From the NCBI GenBank assembly GCA_030280995.1, contig JASXTE010000016.1:18047501-18111500 (forward strand): a stretch of 64,000 bases of DNA, read 5' to 3'. Origin of the DNA: Hemileia vastatrix. Its lineage: Eukaryota > Basidiomycota > Pucciniomycetes > Pucciniales > Zaghouaniaceae. Under the pieces are notes generated by a model that saw only the letters and a list, made by a program, of their open reading frames with translations, was not told the origin of the DNA and did no database searches. Of the stretch, positions 59,617 to 64,000 are shown piece after piece; position 1 is the first letter of the stretch; every line of letters starts with the position of its first letter. A program made the position numbers and the translations under genes.

Positions 59617-60180
59617 TCACCACTTTTCCTCTCTCTTTACCTGCCTCAAGTCACTTCTTCTCCCCTCTCTTTATCTTCCTCAAGACCCCCTTATTTCACC
59701 CTCCTTTCCTGTACCAAATCCCCCCTTTCCCCCCTCTTTAGGTGCCTCATGAACCCCCCTTTCCCTCTCTTTAGGCGCCTCATCACCCCCTCTTCCCCTC
59801 TTTTTAGGTGCCTCAACTCTCACCCCTTCTCCTCTCTTTACCCGTCTCAAAACCCCCCTTCCCCCCTTTTAGGTCCCCTCCCCTTTAGACACCTCTACCC
59901 CCCCTCCTTCTTAACGAACGATCGTTAGCGATCATTTTTTTAGGAGGAGGAGGGGCTAGAGAAGGCTTAAGGGGAGTGGAAGGGGGGGTATTTGAAGCGG
60001 CTAAAGAGGGGGGGAAAGGGGGGGTTTGGGACATATAAAGAGGGGATTCAGGGGGATTTTGAGACAGGCAAGGAGGGGATTTGAGGGTGGTTTTGAGGCA
60101 AGGAGGGAGGTTTTTTAGAGGTTATTTCAGAGAAAGAAAGGTGGGGAAAGGGGACTGTTATGGGAGTTAAAGAGGGGTTA
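59617..60180. repeat. Inverted pyrimidine/purine repeat arrays around a palindrome
   Basis: 59617-59910 contains about eight imperfect copies of a CCCCTCTTTAGGTGCCTCA-type unit (30-37 bp). 59941-60180 carries the same kind of unit in reverse (GGGGGATTTTGAGACAGGCA, AAGAGGGG). Between them lies AACGATCGTT (59917-59926). The whole could fold into a giant hairpin. It may be a foldback MITE or two abutting transposon ends. Confidence 0.65.
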
Positions 60181-60656
60181 CCTATTTTTTAAAAAACATA
60201 CTAAAATGTAATTATTTTTTTTTTGGCAGAATTTTAGAGAAAAAAACTATTAAATTCTGTTAAGGTCATTCCCTGTATATTACAAAACAAAAAAGGTTTA
60301 GATATTAATTTTTAATTTTTCTTACAAATAATTTTAATGAATTAATTTTTTTTAATTTTATTTGTTCTGATTTTTCTTTTACAGATTCTTTTTTATTTTT
60401 TATTTTTTTTTTTTATTATTTTGACAGGATTTTCTGTGAAGGTTTTTTATAACCAAACTTCAGGTTTTTTTTTTGTATTTTTTTTGAAATAATTTCTACT
60501 GAAAATTTTTAAATTTTTTTTTGTTTTAAATTTTTTTTTTTTAAAAAGGATATTTCTTTAAATTTTATTTTAAAAGATATTATTACGTGAGTTTTTTTTA
60601 AAAAAAATATGTGTTGAATTTTTTTTTGACATTTAAATTTTTTTCAGATCAAAAAA
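60181..60656. other. T-rich 5' flank of TET-like copy 2
   Basis: Long T runs, no supported gene. An acceptor-like TTTTTTTCAG lies just before the dioxygenase ATG at 60657, so a 5' UTR intron is possible, as also suggested upstream of copy 1. Confidence 0.5.
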
Positions 60657-61985
60657 ATGTTTTCTTCTTCAGATTCACCCCTTACTTCTCTATCATCTTC
60701 ATCTTTATCCTCTTTATCATCTTCATCTTTATCATCTCTATCATCTTCTTCAAAATCAACTTCAATACAATCATCTTCTAAAACATCAAAAAAAATTTCT
60801 GATAATCAGTCTCCTGAGAATAGAAGATATCTGAAAACAAAATTCTTCTTCTAAATCATCTAAAAAAAATTAAAGATAATCAGTCTCATCCAAAGAAAAG
60901 ATATCTGAATAAAAAATGTTCATCATCAAAATCATCAAAAAAAATTTAAGATAATCAGTCTCATCTGAAGAAAAGATATTTGAAAAAAAAATTCTCTGTG
61001 AAAATTATTTTTGTCATATCCCAAACATTTTTTTTCATAAAACTAAAGTAGACAAAAAAATCAATATCCAAAAAAATTACCAGAAGATATCAAATATCTA
61101 ACTGAAAAGGGAGATGATCGAGTTGTTGCAGTTATCAGTAATACATATAAGGCTCAAATCATTTTGGAAGTTTATTCATTTGATGGTGTAAAAGATGAAT
61201 CTTTTAATCATCTATTGGGTCTTATCATAACTCTTTATCAAATGGCTTTGGTTTGATTACCTATAAGGAATACAAATTTGTTTGGTGGTATCATGATTGG
61301 ATTTGGTTGGAAACCAGGTTTTGTTATAGGATATTCTCTTGGTATGTCTAATAATTTTTTTCCATTCTTAATATCATTTCTCTTATTTCATTTATATAGG
61401 CATATATTCATTGCTCAAGAATATCACTAAAGCTCAAAAAGATGAAGATTTTCGCTTATGGGACACTCTACCTTCCTATAACTCTTTTCTTGCTCTTTGA
61501 CTCAAAAAGCTCTGTAATAAAGCATTTGAAAAAAATCATGAACTTTCAACCAAAGTTGGAATACCAAATTGGTGTGACTCCAAATGGGAAGATATCAGCC
61601 ACGAATATCTTTTTTTTCTAATGTTATTATCACTCATTCTGGATTCTAAAATAGGATTCATATCGATAGGAATGACGCCAATTTTCTTCCTTTTGGTATA
61701 TTCTCATATATCAATCCAATAACTGGCCAACCAATACCATCTCCAGCTAAAATCAAAAGACATGGTTTATATTTTCCAGACCACTGGTGCATCATTGATT
61801 TTGGTTTGAAAAATGGTATCATCGAAACTATTTGGAATTCTTCTAAGGATGATCATCAAACAACCAAATCTCCTCCTGGTTTGGAATCCTTTCAAGATTT
61901 AACACATTTTGGTTGCTCATTTCAAATCAGTCATAAGTTGATTCAAAGAATCAACAAGGTAGATAAAGAAGGTAAAGTTAATTGA
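60657..61985 (+). pseudogene. TET/JBP-like 2OG-Fe(II) dioxygenase, copy 2
   Basis: Starts MFSSSDSPLTSLSSSSLSSL (Ser-rich). About three tandem units of 75 bp follow (SKTSKKISDNQSPENRRYLK-type, 60777-61004), only the first in frame. Then come PEDIKYLTEKGDDRVVAVIS and IMIGFGWKPGFVIGYSLG, a 58-nt intron (61342-61399, GTATGT...TATATAG), and IYSLLKNITKAQKDEDFRLW, GIPNWCDSKWEDIS, the HxD pair as HID (61659-61667), INPITGQPIPSP, PDHWCIIDFGLKNGIIETIW and LTHFGCSFQISHKLIQRI with the distal His (61905). The intron sits at the same codon as in copy 1. Several stops and shifts make it a relic. The family oxidises 5-methylcytosine or thymine-type bases in DNA. Confidence 0.78.
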
Positions 61986-62324
61986 TTTAAAAAAACTTTA
62001 TCTAGATCCAAAAAGTATGGGGATTAGAGTTGTCATCAAAAAATTTATATTTTTTCATAAATTTTTAATAAATATTTTTTATATATCAATTTGCTCAAGT
62101 AAAGTGATGAGCCAAAGACCTTGGGTTGTATAACAGGTAATCATGATAACATTTTTTTGTTTCATGGGGTTCCTCAAGCCTATACCTGTGGAAAGTCCCA
62201 AACTTTTGTTTCTAGATTTGATCTGCATTTTGGCTTGAGGAATTGTCATTAATTTAAACTAGGGAAATTGATATATATTAGATATTTAATTAATGGTTTA
62301 TGTAATTATATTAAATTTAGATGA

Positions 62325-62745
62325 CTTCCACCCCTTAGTTCAATAAAATGCAGGGGGGGGGGTATTGCCAAATTTTCAAATCTGATGTGTGAAATTGATG
62401 ACTAAGAAAAATTTTGGTGATACCCACCCCTTGCTTCAACAAAATGCAGGGGAGAGTATTGCCAAATTTTTAAAACAGATATAGAATTTTTTTGACTTGT
62501 AAATATTTTGGTGATACCCGTCCCTTACTTCAATAAAAGACATGGGGGGTTTTGACAAAATTTCTTATAAGACTTGTGAAATTCTTGAAATGTAAAAATT
62601 TTGGGGATACTGGTAAAATGCAGGGGGTAGTAAAGCCAAATTTTCATATAAGACTTTCAAGATTCATGAAATGAGAGAATTTTGGTGATACCCACCCCTT
62701 ACTTCAAAAAAATCCAGGGGTGGGGGATTGTCAAATTTTCAAAGG
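62325..62745. repeat. 94-bp minisatellite between the convergent relics
   Basis: Five imperfect units begin near 62331, 62419, 62513, 62607 (shortened) and 62687. Each has GATACCCACCCCTTACTTCA, then AAATGCAGGGG and a CAAATTTTC stretch. The homologous place in copy 1 has only about two units. Confidence 0.75.
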
Positions 62746-62898
62746 AGACATGAAAATTTTATTTAAAAAAAGAATATTTAACATTAATATATGAAAATTC
62801 AAGTAATGATTGATAGAGTAAAGAAATACAGGAGATTAAAATAAAAATTTATGTACAAATAAATATGAACAGTTGAAGTGTGAGAGAAATAAAACAAA

Positions 62899-64000
62899 CT
62901 AGTCATCAAACAATTTCTTTAAACGTCCAATTTCCACAACAGATTTATTAGCTTTAACACATTCTATCAAGAAATCTTTCTTTTTGGAATTTTCTTCATG
63001 ATCAAACTTATATTTCATCTGCTCTAACAGGTTTTGATGTTCAAGTGTTTTCTTCTCTTTTCTTGATTTTTCAATACTTAGAGTTAACTCAAACTTCTTC
63101 TCCTCCAAATCTTGGGCCGGACCATCCTTCTGTAAGGAGAGCTCGTACTTCCTCTCCTCCAAATCTTGGGCCCGATCATCCTTCTGTAAAGAGAGCTTGT
63201 ACTTCCTCTCTTACAAATCTTGTAGCCTATCATCCCTCCTTAAAGAGAGCTTGTATTTCTTATTTTCAAAGCTTAGAGTCTCTTTAGCGATTTCTACTTG
63301 TTCTAGAGTGATAATAAAAATTAATATAAAGTAGAAGAAAAGTAGAGTAAAGTAATAAGTGGTATGGTATCACTTGCCAGCATCACATATCTCTAAAAAT
63401 TGTTCCATAGACAAAAAAGGGGTTTGTGATGAAGTATCACTTTTTTGTCTTCTTTGTGAGTGGAAATTTAGACTACATGAAGCCCTACGCTTCTTGTTCA
63501 AGGTCATATCTTCCTCCTTATCATTGTCACTACCTTCAGACTCAGTTGAATGAGGATCCTGGGTTTTTTTGTCAGCCTTTTAAGAAATAAGAAAAAGATA
63601 AGTAAATAAAAAATAGAAACGATAAGATAAAAGAAAAAAGAAACATACCTGAGTTAGATTTGGTTGGGTTAAATCACCAATAGGATCTACAGAAAAGCTA
63701 TCTAGATTTGTCTCATTCAAATGAGGGGAGGCTTGAGTGGAGGAAGAGGATGGGAAAAGATTTGCTTCAACATAATGTTCGGAGATAGGATCTTCTCCAT
63801 CCAACATGTCTACAGGATTAACATCAGCTGACTCTACAAAAATTTCATCCATCTCTTTAAAGTAAGGACATAAAGATTCAAGTTTATTGTCTATGGATTT
63901 GATACCCTTATTTATATCAATGTTGGTAACCTCAAAACAGTGGAAGATGAAAGAGCCTTTGCCTTCTTGTATTTGGCTCTGTAATGCTTGAAAAGTTCAG
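62899..64000 (-). pseudogene. Myb/SANT-associated coiled-coil protein, copy 2 (5' end outside window)
   Basis: Read leftward from 64000: ELFKHYRAKYKKAKALSSST, a one-base loss, GIKSIDNKLESLCPYFKEMD, then MDEIFVESADVNPVDMLDGE and Ser/Thr-rich text. Intron 1 is at about 63650-63583 (GTATGT...TTAAAAG). The next exon has QDPHSTESEGSDNDKEED and a basic NKKRRAS nuclear-signal-like patch. Intron 2 (with GCAAGT in place of GTAAGT) spans about 63366-63301. The last exon has 18-residue units (EERKYELSLQKDDRAQDL type) and ends VVEIGRLKKLFDD-stop at 62899, a coiled coil. It is colinear with copy 1 at 9506-10565. Confidence 0.68.

Larger units (their letters stand above)
57485..64000. mobile_element. Candidate Harbinger-type element carrying a TET/JBP and Myb/SANT pair (right end outside window)
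   Basis: It begins where LTR D is broken and extends at least to the window end, since D does not resume. Contents in order: AT/GC-patterned subterminal repeats, a spliced Harbinger transposase (plus), an inverted pyrimidine/purine array, a TET/JBP-like relic (plus) and a Myb/SANT-associated relic (minus). Unity as one transposon is an inference. The alternative is two abutting insertions. The left terminal bases AGGGGGTATCAATGATC lack a visible partner in the window. Confidence 0.5.

Noticed and set aside
1..64000. Repeat-induced point mutation as the cause of the many stops
   Set aside because: Some stops fit C-to-T or G-to-A changes (e.g. CAA to TAA in B4 RNase H, TGG to TGA in the transposase), but many are other changes and indels. 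A substitution count against intact copies is needed before claiming it.

Overview
The window looks like repeat-rich nuclear DNA of a filamentous basidiomycete fungus. A rust-type fungus (Pucciniales) is my best guess, with moderate confidence. It is strongly AT-rich and contains short fungal introns (58-75 nt), Ty3/Gypsy chromoviruses with C-terminal chromodomains, a Copia element, a PIF/Harbinger transposase, TET/JBP-like 2OG-Fe(II) dioxygenase relics and Myb/SANT-associated coiled-coil proteins. I see no convincing host housekeeping gene, no tRNA or rRNA gene and no CRISPR array. Nearly every coding region is broken by stops and frameshifts.

Layout. 1-9505: a Gypsy element (A) of a basidiomycete lineage, entered inside its 5' LTR, with decayed gag-protease-RT-RNase H-integrase. 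Downstream of pol it carries an antisense, probably spliced gene with an exact Zn2Cys6-type cysteine pattern. 9506-12758: the oldest layer, a convergent pair of relics (Myb/SANT-associated protein, plus strand; TET/JBP-like dioxygenase, minus strand). 12759-13893: a solo LTR with a perfect 5-bp target duplication (TATAC). 13894-15387: old AT-rich flank. 15388-32445: minus-strand chromovirus B1, whose right LTR is split by chromovirus B2 (23912-32365, target duplication AATAA) and then by chromovirus B3 (from 32446). B3 is split inside its RNase H by a minus-strand Copia element (38457-53985). The Copia element is split inside its integrase by chromovirus B4 (41133-51747, target duplication ATAAT). 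The B4 3' LTR holds a 1.78-kb terminal-inverted-repeat element (49232-51010), which itself contains a 184-bp MITE (50121-50304). B3 resumes at 53985 and runs to 56552, where another LTR (D) starts. D is interrupted at about 57485 by a Harbinger transposase region, followed by a second copy of the TET/JBP plus Myb/SANT pair that runs off the window end.

How the parts fit. The nesting order gives relative ages: the 9.5-12.5 kb TET/Myb pair is the host layer, and the 60.6-64.0 kb pair sits inside a late insertion. The pair therefore moves, and the neighbouring Harbinger transposase is the natural candidate for moving it. A DNA transposon carrying a putative 5-methylcytosine oxidase and a DNA-binding partner is the most interesting system here. 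A second unusual system is an N-terminal gag ORF (coiled coil with a KWxWDW motif) overlapped in the same relative frame by the downstream gag frame in all four chromoviruses. A third is a basic protein reading frame that lies inside both LTRs of the Copia element.
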